A stretch of 64,000 nucleotides of DNA from Georgenia sp. EYE_87 (GCF_023148685.1 NZ_JAHXNL010000015.1:1-64000), one strand, 5' to 3'. Shown: positions 17,015 through 27,136, counted from the first letter of the stretch. The notes: generated by a model not told the origin, from the sequence alone. A program made the numbers and translations.

Positions 17015-19348
17015 ATGCGCACAACAATCGCTGCCGCCGCGCTGACCGCGGCATCCGTCCTGACCCTGCCGATGGTGGCCGCCGCCGCACCGGCCCCCGC
17101 CAGTCCCGCCGCGGGTGCCGCGGCGTCCGACCAGGGCCGCGGCCCCCACCTCGTCCCCACGCTCGAGCAGCGCGCCACGCTCTCCGCCGACCACCTCGCG
17201 GAGGGTCCGGCGTCGGGCGCGGCTGTCACCCCGGCCAACGGCCGTACCGGCCCGTTCGACGGTCAGGTGATCCCGGGTTTCTCCGCCATGGTCGACAACG
17301 GCGACGGCTCGTTCTGGGCCATGCCGGACAACGGCTTCGGCAACAAGCAGAACTCCGGCGACTTCCTCCTGCGCGTCTACCGCGTCACCCCGGACTGGGA
17401 GACGGTCGACGGCGGAGCCGGCGAGATCGCCGTCGAGGAATTCATCTCCCTGAGCGACCCCGACGGTCACATCGACTTCCCGATCGTCAACGACGGCACG
17501 CAGGAGCGCCTGCTCACCGGCAACGACTTCGACATCGAGTCGCTCGTGCGGGCCGAGGACGGCTCGTTCTGGATCGGCGAGGAGTTCGGGCCGTTCCTCC
17601 TGCACGTCGACGCCACGGGCAAGCTGCTCGAGGCGCCCGTACCGCTCCCGGACCTGCGCGCCGGCGCCTACGGCGCGCTCGAGTCGCCGCAGAGCCCGTA
17701 CCTGGACGGCGAGGAGCCGCTCATCCGCAGCTCCAAGGGCTTCGAGGCCATGGCCGGCTCGAAGGACGGCCGCTACCTCTACCCGGTCCTCGAGGGAGCG
17801 ATCACTGACGACGACCAGCAGCGCCGCCGCTGGATCTTCCAGTTCGACACCACCACCGGCGACTACACCGACCGGACCTGGCAGTACGAGGCGGACACCG
17901 ACGCCAACCTCGTCGGCGACGCCTTCCTCGTCAAGAACGACCGCCTGCTCATCCTCGAGCGCGACGACTTCGACGGCCCCGCCTCGGTCACCAAGCGCGT
18001 GTACGAGATCGACCTGAGCGAGACCGACGACGCCGGGTACGTGGAGAAGGAGCTCGTCATCGACCTCCTCGACATCGCCAACCCCGACGGCATCGGCACG
18101 GCGACCTCCCGGGGTGCGTACGGCGTGGGCGAGGACTTCACCTTCCCGATGCAGTCCGTCGAGGTGGTGCTCCAGCTCGCCGACGGCCGCCTGCTCATCG
18201 CCAACGACAACAACTACCCCGGCAACGACGCCCGCTACCCCGGCACGCCGGACGACACCGAGATGATCGTCCTGGACCTCGAGCCGACGAACCGCGGCGG
18301 CCGGGGCGCCCAGGCCGGACCGAACGACCCGGTCGAGGTCATCGGTCACCGGGGCGCCTCGGGGTACCGCCCCGAGCACACCCTCGCCGCCTACGAGCTG
18401 GCCATGAACCAGTGCGTCGACTTCATCGAGCCCGACCTCGTCGCCACCAAGGACGGCGTGCTCGTCGCGCGCCACGAGAACGAGATCGGCGGCACCACCG
18501 ACGTCGCCGACCACCCCGAGTTCGCCGACCGCCGCACCACGAAGACCATCGACGGCGCTGAGCTGACCGGCTGGTTCACCGAGGACTTCACGCTCGCCGA
18601 GCTGCGCACCCTGCGCGCCAAGGAGCGCATCCCGGGCACCCGCCCGGCCAGCACCGCCTTCGACGGCCTCTACGTGATCCCGACCTTCGAGGAGGTCGTG
18701 GACCTCGCCCGCCACTCCCGCACCTGCGACGGCGAGCCGATGGGCATCGCCCCGGAGATCAAGCACCCCACCTACTTCGACTCCATCGGGCTGTCGATGG
18801 AGGAGGGCGTCGCCGAGATCCTCGCGGCCAACGGCTACGGCGACAAGCAGGACCCGGTGGTCATCCAGAGCTTCGAGACCGCCAACCTGCGCGACCTGGA
18901 CGGCCTGACCGACGTCGCCCTCGCCCAGCTGATCAACTGCTCCGGCGCTCCCTACGACCTCGTCGCAGCCGGTGACCCGCGCACGTACGCCGACCTCGCC
19001 ACTGCCGAGGGCCTGAAGGAGATCGCCGGGTACGCCGACGTCCTCGGTGCCTGCAAGGACGTCATGATCCCGCGCGACGCCGACGGCAGGCTCGCCGCAC
19101 CGTCGCCGGTGATCGCGGACGCGCACCGCGCCGGCCTCGAGGTGCACGGCTGGACGTTCCGCGCGGAGAACACCTTCCTGCCCACGGAGTTCCGCTCCTC
19201 GACCGACCCCGCCGCCCACGGGGACCTCGCCGGCGAGATCGCGGTGTTCCTGGAGGCGGGCATGGACGGGCTCTTCTCCGACCATCCGGACATCGCCGTC
19301 GCCGCGGCCGAGGACTTCGTCGCCGCGCAGCACCCCGGCCGCGGCTGA
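17015..19348 (+). CDS. Secreted phytase-like esterase fused to glycerophosphodiester phosphodiesterase
   Basis: The 777-residue protein starts with a Sec signal (about 1-24, ending in an AAAAPAP stretch). Residues 60-430 match the esterase-like domain of the phytase family (FDGQVIPGFSAMVDN, WAMPDNGFGNK, WIGEEFGPFLLHVD, NDNNYPGND). From 440 onward is a GDPD barrel with VIGHRGASGYRPEHT (H445 catalytic), EPDLVATKDGVLVARHE and a final GLFSDHPD. It should release phosphate-containing or ester-linked products from extracellular phospholipid debris. The second half has the residues of an active GDPD. The ATG at 17015 has no clear ribosome-binding site and may be leaderless. A strong terminator follows at 19403. 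Confidence 0.85.
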   Translation: MRTTIAAAALTAASVLTLPMVAAAAPAPASPAAGAAASDQGRGPHLVPTLEQRATLSADHLAEGPASGAAVTPANGRTGPFDGQVIPGFSAMVDNGDGSFWAMPDNGFGNKQNSGDFLLRVYRVTPDWETVDGGAGEIAVEEFISLSDPDGHIDFPIVNDGTQERLLTGNDFDIESLVRAEDGSFWIGEEFGPFLLHVDATGKLLEAPVPLPDLRAGAYGALESPQSPYLDGEEPLIRSSKGFEAMAGSKDGRYLYPVLEGAITDDDQQRRRWIFQFDTTTGDYTDRTWQYEADTDANLVGDAFLVKNDRLLILERDDFDGPASVTKRVYEIDLSETDDAGYVEKELVIDLLDIANPDGIGTATSRGAYGVGEDFTFPMQSVEVVLQLADGRLLIANDNNYPGNDARYPGTPDDTEMIVLDLEPTNRGGRGAQAGPNDPVEVIGHRGASGYRPEHTLAAYELAMNQCVDFIEPDLVATKDGVLVARHENEIGGTTDVADHPEFADRRTTKTIDGAELTGWFTEDFTLAELRTLRAKERIPGTRPASTAFDGLYVIPTFEEVVDLARHSRTCDGEPMGIAPEIKHPTYFDSIGLSMEEGVAEILAANGYGDKQDPVVIQSFETANLRDLDGLTDVALAQLINCSGAPYDLVAAGDPRTYADLATAEGLKEIAGYADVLGACKDVMIPRDADGRLAAPSPVIADAHRAGLEVHGWTFRAENTFLPTEFRSSTDPAAHGDLAGEIAVFLEAGMDGLFSDHPDIAVAAAEDFVAAQHPGRG

Positions 19349-19402
19349 TCCCGACCCGGCCTCGCGGCTGATTCCATGACCCCGCCCCCCGGCTGACCGC
19401 GA

Positions 19403-19444
19403 CCGCCGGACGGCGCCCCTGCGGCGCCGTTCGGCGGCGTTTTT
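19403..19444 (+). terminator. Rho-independent terminator after the GDPD gene
   Basis: The 15-bp stem 19403-19417/19423-19437 (one G-U pair, 5-base loop) is followed by CGTTTTT at 19438-19444. This is the most classical terminator in the window. Confidence 0.85.
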
Positions 19445-19622
19445 CACCCGGGTTATTTCCGGACTGCCTCTGGATTCCTCGCGGCGGTGCCGCTACCTTG
19501 GCGGCCCGGGCACGACGCGGTGCCTGGGATCGATCGGGTCCGGGGTGGGGTCATCGACGACCTCGCCGCTCCACCTCCCGGGCCCGCTGACCTCGCCCCG
19601 GAACGGGGCGGGAGGGGGAACG

Positions 19623-21764
19623 ATGAGCAACTCAGTCACCCGTGCGGTGGTCGGAGCCTCGGCCGCCGCACTCGCTCTCGCCGGCCTCGCGGCACCCGCC
19701 GCGGCCGACCACTCGGCGGACCCGCCAGATGACCTCGGCAGCGCCGGCGACGCCATCATCACCGTGCCGATCAACGACAGCGCCGCCGGCGGCACCTACT
19801 ACCAGCCGTTCGAGCAGGCCTACGCGGGGACCACCGCGGACGGCACCCCGGTCTACGTCTACGTCCCCGTCGGCGCGCTGGACGGCGCGGAGGGCGTGCA
19901 CAGCCTCGACCCGTCCTTCGACCACGACCCAGACGACGAGTTCCTCCCCTGCGCCGACCGCAGCGCCGAGGACTACGAGCTCACGCAGGAGCAGATCGAA
20001 TACCTCGGCGACACCCTCGCGAAACAGATCGTCCAGGTGAACGAGGAGCACTTCGGGGAGATGGGCCCGGCGAACCCCGACGACCCGGCGAGCGACTCCC
20101 TCGTCACGCTCGTGTACAACGTCCAGGACGACTTCTACTACGACTGCTCGGTCACGTCCTACACGGCCGGCTACTTCGCGCCCGACTTCATGACGTCGCT
20201 GGGCATGAACGTGATCGTGCTCGACGCCCTCGAGTGGGAGAACCGGGTGGGCGAGGACCCGAGCGACGCGCCCTGGAGCGACGGCGACCCGGCCAACGAC
20301 CGGCCCGAGCTCTACGAGGGCGTCATCGCCCACGAGCTCGAGCACCTGCTGATGAACTACTCCGACGCCGGCGAGCTGTCCTGGGTCGACGAGGGTCTGG
20401 CCGACATGGCCGCGTTCCTCAACGGCTTCGACATGACCGGCAGCCACCTGACCTACCAGCAGGTCTTCCACCGGGAGACCTCCCTGACGCGGTGGGGCGG
20501 CGGGCTGGAGAACTACGGCGCGTCCTTCAGCTACTTCGCCTACCTGTGGGAGCGGGCCGGCGGGAACGGCGGGGGCGACCTGACCCCGGACCTGGAGTAC
20601 GACGACGCCGGCGGAGACCTGCTGATCAAGCTGATCTTCGCCGAGGAGGCCGACTCGATGGAGGGCGTCCAGACCGCCATCGACGAGTTCAACGCCCGCA
20701 CCGGCGCCGGCCTGGCGTCCGCGGCGGAGCTGTTCCAGGACTGGGCCGTGACGATGTACCTCGACGACGAGGACTCGGCGCTGTGGGACCTTGAGAACTT
20801 CGACCTGGGTCCGGCCTCGGGCGGCTGGACCGTCGACATCGCGAACGACGAGTTCTGGGACGACCGCGGCAGTTACATCGGCTCCCTGCCGGAGGCGAAG
20901 TGGGACCGGGCTGCCAACCGGCCCGCCGGTGACGCCCTGCCGTTCGGCGTCTCCTACGAGAAGTTCCGCAACCCCGGCCCGTTCGTCTCGCTCGACTTCA
21001 CGGGCGAGGCGGCCTCCGAGGTGACGCCGCACTCCGGCGCCACGCACTGGTGGGGCGGGTACGCGAGCCAGTCCGACACCGTGCTCGGACTCGAGACCGC
21101 GGTGACCGGCGGTGACACCGTCACCTTCTGGAACTGGCACTTCATCGAGGAGGGCTGGGACTACGGCTTCGTCGAGGCGCTCGTGGACGGCGCGTGGGTG
21201 ACCGTCCCGGTGACCGACGTCGCCACCGGCGACACCGTCTCCACCGGCGACGACCCGCACGGCAACAACACCGAGGGCAACGGCATCACCGGCACGTCGG
21301 GCGGTGCGTACTTCGTGGACGAGCCGCAGTACCTCGAGTACTCGGTGACCGTGCCGGCGGGGGCCACGGACCTGAGGTGGCGCTACTCCACCGACGCGGC
21401 CTACCTCGACACCGGCTGGTTCGTCGACGACGTCGCCGTCAACGGCACGGCCGCCACCGTCGCCCCGGAGGGCGACGGCTGGGTGGAGACCGACGGCAGG
21501 CAGGACAACAACTGGACCGTCCAGGTCATCTCCACCTGCGACCTCACCCCGGGCACGGACTCCGCGGGCGAGCTCACCGACGACGCCGGGAACTTCGTGT
21601 ACCGCTTCACCGGTGACTCGTTCACCACCCCGGTGCTCGACACCCGTTGCGCCAACGGGCCGAGCTCCGACTTCGTGGTGTCGATCTCGAACCTGCCCAC
21701 CGGCGACCTCGCGGTCCTCGACGCGAGCTACGACTTCGACGTCGTGAAGCGCAGCCGCGGCTAG
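19623..21764 (+). CDS. Secreted zinc metalloprotease, immune-inhibitor-A-like
   Basis: The 713-residue protein has a Sec signal (about 1-28, ending APAAADH). The zinc site HELEH is at 237-241, and DEGLAD at 256-261 supplies the third ligand (E257), so it is a gluzincin. The C-terminal 250 residues contain a beta-sandwich region with WGGYASQSD, FWNWHFIEEGWDYGFVEAL and WFVDDVAVNG, as in immune inhibitor A-type proteases. It probably degrades extracellular protein. The ATG at 19623 follows a good GGGAGGGGG site. A good terminator separates it from the preceding gene, so it has its own promoter; none is obvious. Confidence 0.8.
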   Translation: MSNSVTRAVVGASAAALALAGLAAPAAADHSADPPDDLGSAGDAIITVPINDSAAGGTYYQPFEQAYAGTTADGTPVYVYVPVGALDGAEGVHSLDPSFDHDPDDEFLPCADRSAEDYELTQEQIEYLGDTLAKQIVQVNEEHFGEMGPANPDDPASDSLVTLVYNVQDDFYYDCSVTSYTAGYFAPDFMTSLGMNVIVLDALEWENRVGEDPSDAPWSDGDPANDRPELYEGVIAHELEHLLMNYSDAGELSWVDEGLADMAAFLNGFDMTGSHLTYQQVFHRETSLTRWGGGLENYGASFSYFAYLWERAGGNGGGDLTPDLEYDDAGGDLLIKLIFAEEADSMEGVQTAIDEFNARTGAGLASAAELFQDWAVTMYLDDEDSALWDLENFDLGPASGGWTVDIANDEFWDDRGSYIGSLPEAKWDRAANRPAGDALPFGVSYEKFRNPGPFVSLDFTGEAASEVTPHSGATHWWGGYASQSDTVLGLETAVTGGDTVTFWNWHFIEEGWDYGFVEALVDGAWVTVPVTDVATGDTVSTGDDPHGNNTEGNGITGTSGGAYFVDEPQYLEYSVTVPAGATDLRWRYSTDAAYLDTGWFVDDVAVNGTAATVAPEGDGWVETDGRQDNNWTVQVISTCDLTPGTDSAGELTDDAGNFVYRFTGDSFTTPVLDTRCANGPSSDFVVSISNLPTGDLAVLDASYDFDVVKRSRG

Positions 21765-21969
21765 CCCGGAAGGTGCGGCCCGTTCTCGCGGGCGAGGAGG
21801 TACCTCCGAGCGGCGACGGCGTCCGGCACCCTGCCGGGCGCCGTCGCCCTGCGTCCGGGGTTGAGCGACGCCGTGTCCCGCGCCCGGACCGTGGGGGCGC
21901 CGTGGGCCGCGTCCGGGCTGCGCGGTGCGCCCCGACAGCCGTGTCGGCGGTCCGTGATGGACTGGGCCC

Positions 21970-22425
21970 ATGAGCGAACCCGAAGCCGCAGTGCCCGACG
22001 ACGTCGCCGCCTACCTCGACGCCGCCCCTGAGCAGCGGCGGGACCTGGTGCGCGAGGTCTTCGGCACAGTCGCCGGCGCGATGCCGTCGGGCTACGAGCT
22101 CGGGATGCACTGGGGGATGCCCGGCTGGGTGGTCCCGCTGGAGCGGTTCCCCGACACCTACAACGGCCGGCCGCTGAGCTACGTCAGCATCGGCGCGCAG
22201 AAGAACTACGTGTCGGTGTACCTGATGGGCGTGTACTCCGTGCCCGAGGAGGTCGAAGCCTTCCGCGCCGCGTGGAAGGCCGGCACCGGGCGGGTCGACA
22301 TGGGGAAGTCCTGCCTGCGGCTGAGGAAGTCTGCCGACGTCGACCACGAGCTGCTCGCGCGCACCGTCGCCGGCATGCCGGTCGAGCGGTTCCTCGACAC
22401 GTACCAGCGCATCCAGGCGCGCTGA
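21970..22425 (+). CDS. DUF1801 domain protein
   Basis: The 151-residue protein matches the DUF1801/YdhG fold: an N-terminal helical VAAYLDAAPEQRRDLVREVF segment, then a beta-rich part with GYELGMHWGMPGW, YVSIGAQKNYVSVYLMG and a closing VDMGKSCLRLRKSADVD. The function of the family is unknown; some members are linked to iron-cofactor proteins, but nothing here specifies that. It stands alone, tail to tail with the VOC gene. Confidence 0.75.
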   Translation: MSEPEAAVPDDVAAYLDAAPEQRRDLVREVFGTVAGAMPSGYELGMHWGMPGWVVPLERFPDTYNGRPLSYVSIGAQKNYVSVYLMGVYSVPEEVEAFRAAWKAGTGRVDMGKSCLRLRKSADVDHELLARTVAGMPVERFLDTYQRIQAR

Positions 22426-22487
22426 CCCGCGCTCGGGGCCGGCGGGCGCTCAGGCCGGCGGTACCGGCTGACGGGCACGCGGGCTGC

Positions 22488-23318
22488 TCAGGTCGGCCCG
22501 TACCGGCTGACGGTGAACGGGAAACCCTGCGGGTCGACGAGCTCGGCCACCCGTGAGTCGTCGACGTCGAACGGCTCCGCCGCCACCGACCCGCCGAGCT
22601 CGCGGGCACGGGCGGCCACGCCGTCGGGATCGGCGACGGCGAAGGTGACGTTCCAGCGCGGCGTCCCCTCCGCCGTCGCCACGATCCAGCCGACGGCGTC
22701 GGAGAAGCTGGGCGGGGCGCCGGCCTCCGCGTGCCGGGCGAGGGTCCCAGGGTTGCGCTGCTCGAGGACGTCGGAGTAGCCGGGGCGGCGCACCATCAGC
22801 AGGTCGGGCCCGACCTCGGTGGTCTCCCACCCGAAGACGTTGCCGTAGAACTCCGCGGCCGCCTCGGGGTCGGGGGTGTGCAGCTCGTTGAAGTTCCAGG
22901 AGTTCGCCACGTTGACGACGTCCGCGCCGTCGTGACGCCCGCCCTGCCAGGCCCCGAAGACCGCGCCGGCCGGGTCCTCGAACCGTGTGCGCCGGCCGCC
23001 GTCGAACGCCTCGTGGGACGGCTCGCGCACGAGCCCCCCGGCGTCGAGCACCCGGCGCTCGGTCGCGTCCAGCTCGTCCACCCGGACGTACATGGTCCAG
23101 CCCGGGTTGCCGATCGCGAGCGCGCCGATGCCCGCGACATCCCCGTCCGGCAGGCTCGCCACCCGGTACGGGCCGGGGGCGTCGTCGAGCTCCCGGAACC
23201 GCCACCCGAAGAGGTGACCGTAGAACTCGGCGGCGGGGCCGGGGGCGGCGGTGAGCAGATCCATCCAGGCGGGCACGCCATGCGGGTAGCGCGGGACGTC
23301 CGTGGGGGTGGGGGCCAT
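22488..23318 (-). CDS. Two-domain VOC (glyoxalase-like) protein
   Basis: The 276-residue protein contains two tandem VOC modules, about 10-130 and 140-275. Each begins with a conserved AAEFYG(H/N)(L/V)FGW segment and ends with FEDPAGAVFG or LVDPQGFPF. Members of this subgroup are often hydroxylase-like or antibiotic-binding proteins of unknown substrate. The metal ligand pattern is incomplete, so no reaction is assigned. The ATG at 23318 has no strong ribosome-binding site. Confidence 0.75.
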   Translation of the reverse strand: MAPTPTDVPRYPHGVPAWMDLLTAAPGPAAEFYGHLFGWRFRELDDAPGPYRVASLPDGDVAGIGALAIGNPGWTMYVRVDELDATERRVLDAGGLVREPSHEAFDGGRRTRFEDPAGAVFGAWQGGRHDGADVVNVANSWNFNELHTPDPEAAAEFYGNVFGWETTEVGPDLLMVRRPGYSDVLEQRNPGTLARHAEAGAPPSFSDAVGWIVATAEGTPRWNVTFAVADPDGVAARARELGGSVAAEPFDVDDSRVAELVDPQGFPFTVSRYGPT

Positions 23319-23487
23319 GCCTCCACGGTAGGGCCGCGCGCGGGCGCCGCGCCACGGAACTCGTCCCCGACGCCGGCCGGACGGATCGCGTTCACCCTCA
23401 TCGGGCGCGGATCATCCGCAACTGCCCTTGCGGCGGCCGTCCTCCACCGGCCACGCTGGGCCTCACCGTGCCCGGGGCGGAGGTGCA

Positions 23488-24099
23488 ATGCCGCAGATCG
23501 TGCTCGTCGACGACCACCCCGTGGTCCGGCTCGGTCTGCGGGCTCTGCTCGCCGAGGAGCCCGACCTCGCGATCGTCGGTGAGGCGGCGCGGATCGAGGA
23601 CGCCGTCCGCGCCGTCGACCTTCGCCGCCCGGACCTCGTGGTCCTCGACGTCCGGCTCGAGGGCAGGCCGGCCGGGCCGGACCTGTGCCGGACGCTCAAG
23701 GGCCTGCCCGTCCGCCCCGCCGTCCTCGTGCTCACCGCCCGGGCCGCGGCCGAGGAGGTCACCGCGATGTACCTCGCCGGGGCCGACAGCTTCGTGGACC
23801 AGACGATGGCGCCCGACGAGCTGGTCGCGACCGTCCGCGCCACGCTCGACGGCCGGCGGGTGTGGGTGCCGCACCCGCGCCCACCGGTCGGACGCGGGGG
23901 CGCCGGCGCCGACCGGCTCCGCGAGCACCTCACGCCGCGCGAGCGTGAGGTGCTGGGCCTGCTGCTCCAGCGCCGCACCAACGCCGAGATCGCCCGCGCC
24001 CTCCACCTCGGCCTGCCGACCGTGAAGACCCACGTCAGCGCCGTGCTGCGCAAGCTCGGCCTGACCCGCCGGCTCGACCTCTTCGTCGACGTCGCCTGA
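23488..24099 (+). CDS. Orphan NarL/LuxR-type response regulator
   Basis: The 203-residue protein has a receiver domain (1-120) with the acidic pair D8/D9, phosphoacceptor D54 (VVLDVRL) and T83. A LuxR-type helix-turn-helix follows (about 138-200: LTPREREVLGLLLQ, NAEIARALHLGLPTVKTHVSAVLRKLG). The usually invariant receiver Lys is replaced by Gln at 105 (SFVDQTMAPDEL), so the phosphorylation switch may be altered. No histidine kinase is adjacent. The ATG at 23488 lies seven bases after GGCGGAGG. Confidence 0.85.
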   Translation: MPQIVLVDDHPVVRLGLRALLAEEPDLAIVGEAARIEDAVRAVDLRRPDLVVLDVRLEGRPAGPDLCRTLKGLPVRPAVLVLTARAAAEEVTAMYLAGADSFVDQTMAPDELVATVRATLDGRRVWVPHPRPPVGRGGAGADRLREHLTPREREVLGLLLQRRTNAEIARALHLGLPTVKTHVSAVLRKLGLTRRLDLFVDVA

Positions 24100-24147
24100 G
24101 GTTCGCGCCGACACCACCGCCCGGCCGGGACCGGCGCCCCGGGTGCC

Positions 24148-25986
24148 TCAGTGCGCCCAGGGCTCGAGGACGACGGCGCTCCCTCCGCCGAACCGGGTCG
24201 GCTCCGCGGCCGCCAGCAGGCCGTCGTCGCCCAGGAGCTGGACGCCGTTGGCGTTGCCGATGGGATCCTCCGTCGGCGCGGGCAGGTTGTGCCCGTACGC
24301 CCTCAGCGCCTCCTGCGCCGCCGCCGGCAGGCCCGCCTCGAAGTTGGTGTTCTCGCTGTTCAGGTTGGCCAGCCGCGGCGCGGCGATGGCGTCCGGCAGC
24401 GCCATGTCCAGGTCGATGAGGTTGACGGTGACCTGGAGCACGGTCGTGATGATGGTGGCGCCGCCGGGCGTGCCGTACGCGGCGAACGGCTTCCCGTCCG
24501 GGTCGAGGACGATCGTCGGGCTGATGCTGCTCCGCGGGCGCTTCCCGCCCTCCGGGGAGTTGGCCAGACCCGGGTCGGTGGCGAAGTCGGTGAGCTCGTT
24601 GTTGAGCAGGAACCCGTAGCCGTCGACGGCGATCCCGCTGCCGCCGATCTGCTCGATGGAGAAGGTGAGGGCGACGATGTTGCCCCACCGGTCCGTCGTC
24701 GTCAGGTGCGTGGTGGAGCCCGCGGTCGCAGGTGCCGAGGCGAGGACGACGCCGTCGTCCGCGGCGCCCTCGGGGGTGCCGGCGGGCAGGGGCTTCTCGG
24801 TCGCGGCGAACGGCTCGAGGATCAGCTCGCGGCGCTCGTCCGCGAAGTCCTGAGAGAGCAGCCCGTCGACGGGGACGTCCACGAAGTCGGGGTCCCCGAG
24901 GTACTTGCCACGGTCGGCGAACGCGAGCGCCTCGGCCTCGATGAGCAGGTGGAGCACGTCGCTGTCCGGCAGCTCGGAGAGGTCGTAGCCCTCGAGGATG
25001 TTCAGCGCCTCGCCCACCGTGGTCCCGCCGGACGACGGCGGCCCCATCCCGAAGACCGTGTGGTCGCGGTAGTCCACCATCGTGGGGTCGCGCCACTTCG
25101 CCTCGTACTCGTCGAGGTCCTCCAGCTCCATCAGCCCGGGCCGGACGTTGCGGGTGACGCCCTGCGCCACCGGCGGCTCCTGGACCGTGTCCACGATCGC
25201 CTCGGCGATCTCGCCCTCGTAGAAGGCGTCCGCACCCTCCCTGGCGATCAGCTTGTAGGTCCTGGCGAGGTCCGGGTTGCGGAAGACGCTGCCCTCCTCC
25301 GGCGCGGCCCCGTCGACGAGGAAGGTCTCGCTCGAGGAGCTGAAGTCCCGGAAGATCTCCAGGTTGTCCTCGGTCCGGTTCACGTACTCGGCGTCGACGA
25401 CGAACCCGCGCTCAGCCACCACACGCGCGGGCTGGAGCAGCTTGTGCAGCGGCATGGTGCCGTACTCCTCCAGCGCCAGCTCCCAGCCGGCCACCAGCCC
25501 GGGTACGCCCTGGGAGAGGCCGGAGACGCGGCGCTCGTCGAACGGGATCGGCTGGCCGTTCTCGAGGAAGACGGTGGGCGGCGTGGCCAGCGGCGCCGTC
25601 TCGCGGGCGTCGATGGAGGTGACCTCGTCCTCCTCGGCGTCGTAGATGAGGAAGAACCCGCCGCCGCCGATGCTGCCGTCGTAGGGCCGGGTGACGCCGA
25701 GCATGGCGGAGGCGGCGATCGCGGCGTCGACGGCGTTGCCGCCCTTCTCGAGGATCTCCAGGCCCGCGGCGGTCGCGTACGGGTCCAGCGCGGTGACGGC
25801 GCCGCCGAAGCCGGTGGCGACGGCCTGCTTGTCGGGCGGGTGCGGGCGGCCGTTGTCGTCCTTGTCGCCGTCGCCCTTGCCGTGCGCCCCGGCCGGGCCC
25901 GCCCCGACGACGAGCGCGGCGACCAGCGCGAGAGCCATGACCAGCAGCGCGAGGACCCGTCCTCGGCGCAGCGCGGATCCAGACAT
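24148..25986 (-). CDS. ggt: Gamma-glutamyltransferase (secreted)
   Basis: The 612-residue precursor has an N-terminal hydrophobic signal (about 12-34, ending AGAHG). The family core begins at AVATGFGGAVTALDPYAT. The autoprocessing and nucleophilic Thr is T425 in STTHLTTTD, and the downstream GYGFLLNNELTDF, RPRSSISPTIV and TPGGATIITTVLQV are the glutamate-site and core motifs. It hydrolyses or transfers the gamma-glutamyl group of glutathione and related peptides outside the cell. Length is normal. It is monocistronic, tail to tail with the response regulator. Confidence 0.92.
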   Translation of the reverse strand: MSGSALRRGRVLALLVMALALVAALVVGAGPAGAHGKGDGDKDDNGRPHPPDKQAVATGFGGAVTALDPYATAAGLEILEKGGNAVDAAIAASAMLGVTRPYDGSIGGGGFFLIYDAEEDEVTSIDARETAPLATPPTVFLENGQPIPFDERRVSGLSQGVPGLVAGWELALEEYGTMPLHKLLQPARVVAERGFVVDAEYVNRTEDNLEIFRDFSSSSETFLVDGAAPEEGSVFRNPDLARTYKLIAREGADAFYEGEIAEAIVDTVQEPPVAQGVTRNVRPGLMELEDLDEYEAKWRDPTMVDYRDHTVFGMGPPSSGGTTVGEALNILEGYDLSELPDSDVLHLLIEAEALAFADRGKYLGDPDFVDVPVDGLLSQDFADERRELILEPFAATEKPLPAGTPEGAADDGVVLASAPATAGSTTHLTTTDRWGNIVALTFSIEQIGGSGIAVDGYGFLLNNELTDFATDPGLANSPEGGKRPRSSISPTIVLDPDGKPFAAYGTPGGATIITTVLQVTVNLIDLDMALPDAIAAPRLANLNSENTNFEAGLPAAAQEALRAYGHNLPAPTEDPIGNANGVQLLGDDGLLAAAEPTRFGGGSAVVLEPWAH

Positions 25987-26185
25987 GTCCGTTCCCCTCG
26001 ACGGCGCCGGGTCCTCGTCGACCCGGCGGTGGTGCGGCAGACGGTAGCCCGCGCCCGTTCGCAGCGGATCAGCCCTGAGGGATGAGCCCGCGAGGTCACA
26101 GCGCGACTGGGCCAGAGGTCACGGCTCGTGCGCCCGTCCCCGGGGGACAGTGGACGCGTAACCCACCACGACCACGGAGGCCGAC

Positions 26186-27136
26186 ATGAAGGCATGGCAG
26201 TTCATCACCACCAACGAGCCTCTGGTTCTCGCCGACATCGCCGAGCCTGTGCCGGGTCCCGGCGAGGTGGTGCTCGACATCAGGGCGGCGGGCCTGTGCC
26301 ACTCCGACGTCGGCGCGATGACCGATCCCGGCTGGCTCGCCCTCATCCCGAACCGCCCGATCGTCATCGGCCACGAGATCGCCGGCGTCGTCTCCGCCGT
26401 CGGCGAGGGAGTGACGGACGTGACGGTCGGCGACCGGGTCGGGGTGTGCCCCACCGCCAGCGAGGGTGCCCCCGGCTACGCCCGTGACGGCGGCTTCACC
26501 TACAAGCACCGGGTGGCCGCGGCCGACCTCGTGCTGATGCCCCCGGAGCTCAGCTTCGAGCTGGCCGCGCTGGGCACCGACGCCGGCATGACCTCCTACC
26601 ACGCTGTCATGGTCCAGGGCCGGGTGAAGGCCGGCGACAAGGTCGGCATCGTCGGCCTGGGCGGCCTCGGCCAGGTCGGCGCGCGCATCGCCGTCGTCAC
26701 CGGCGCCGAGGTGCACGTCGCCGAGATCAACCGCGAGGTGTGGCCGCTGGCGGAGAAGATCGGCGCCACCTCCGTCGTCGCCGACGTCGCCGAGTGGGCC
26801 GGGCGGGACTTCGACGTGATCGTCGACTTCGCCGGCTACGGGGACACCACGGCGAGGTCGATCGACGCGGTCCGCCGCGACGGCCGCATCGTCGTGGTCG
26901 GCATGGGCACCCTCGAGTCCACCATCAACACCCGCGACCTCATTCTCAAGCAGGCGGTGGTCATCGGCTCGAACGGCGGCACCAAGGATGACGTCGCGGC
27001 GGTCTACGAGATGCTGGCGAGCGGCGACCTCGAGCCGGTCGTCAACCTGATCGGGTTCGACGAGATCCCCGACGGTCTCGAACAGCTCCGCGAGCACTCG
27101 GTCACCGGGCGGGTCGTCGCCACCATCGGCAACTGA
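26186..27136 (+). CDS. Zinc-dependent alcohol dehydrogenase (MDR family)
   Basis: The 316-residue NAD(P)-dependent medium-chain dehydrogenase has catalytic zinc ligands C38 (AGLCHSD) and H63/E64 (GHEIAG), with a Rossmann motif GLGGLGQVGAR near 154-164. The loop that carries the four structural-zinc Cys in many alcohol dehydrogenases is replaced by a short CPTASEGAPGYARDGG stretch, so the second zinc is absent. The substrate cannot be specified. The ATG follows GGAGG by five bases. A double hairpin terminator follows. Confidence 0.85.
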   Translation: MKAWQFITTNEPLVLADIAEPVPGPGEVVLDIRAAGLCHSDVGAMTDPGWLALIPNRPIVIGHEIAGVVSAVGEGVTDVTVGDRVGVCPTASEGAPGYARDGGFTYKHRVAAADLVLMPPELSFELAALGTDAGMTSYHAVMVQGRVKAGDKVGIVGLGGLGQVGARIAVVTGAEVHVAEINREVWPLAEKIGATSVVADVAEWAGRDFDVIVDFAGYGDTTARSIDAVRRDGRIVVVGMGTLESTINTRDLILKQAVVIGSNGGTKDDVAAVYEMLASGDLEPVVNLIGFDEIPDGLEQLREHSVTGRVVATIGN

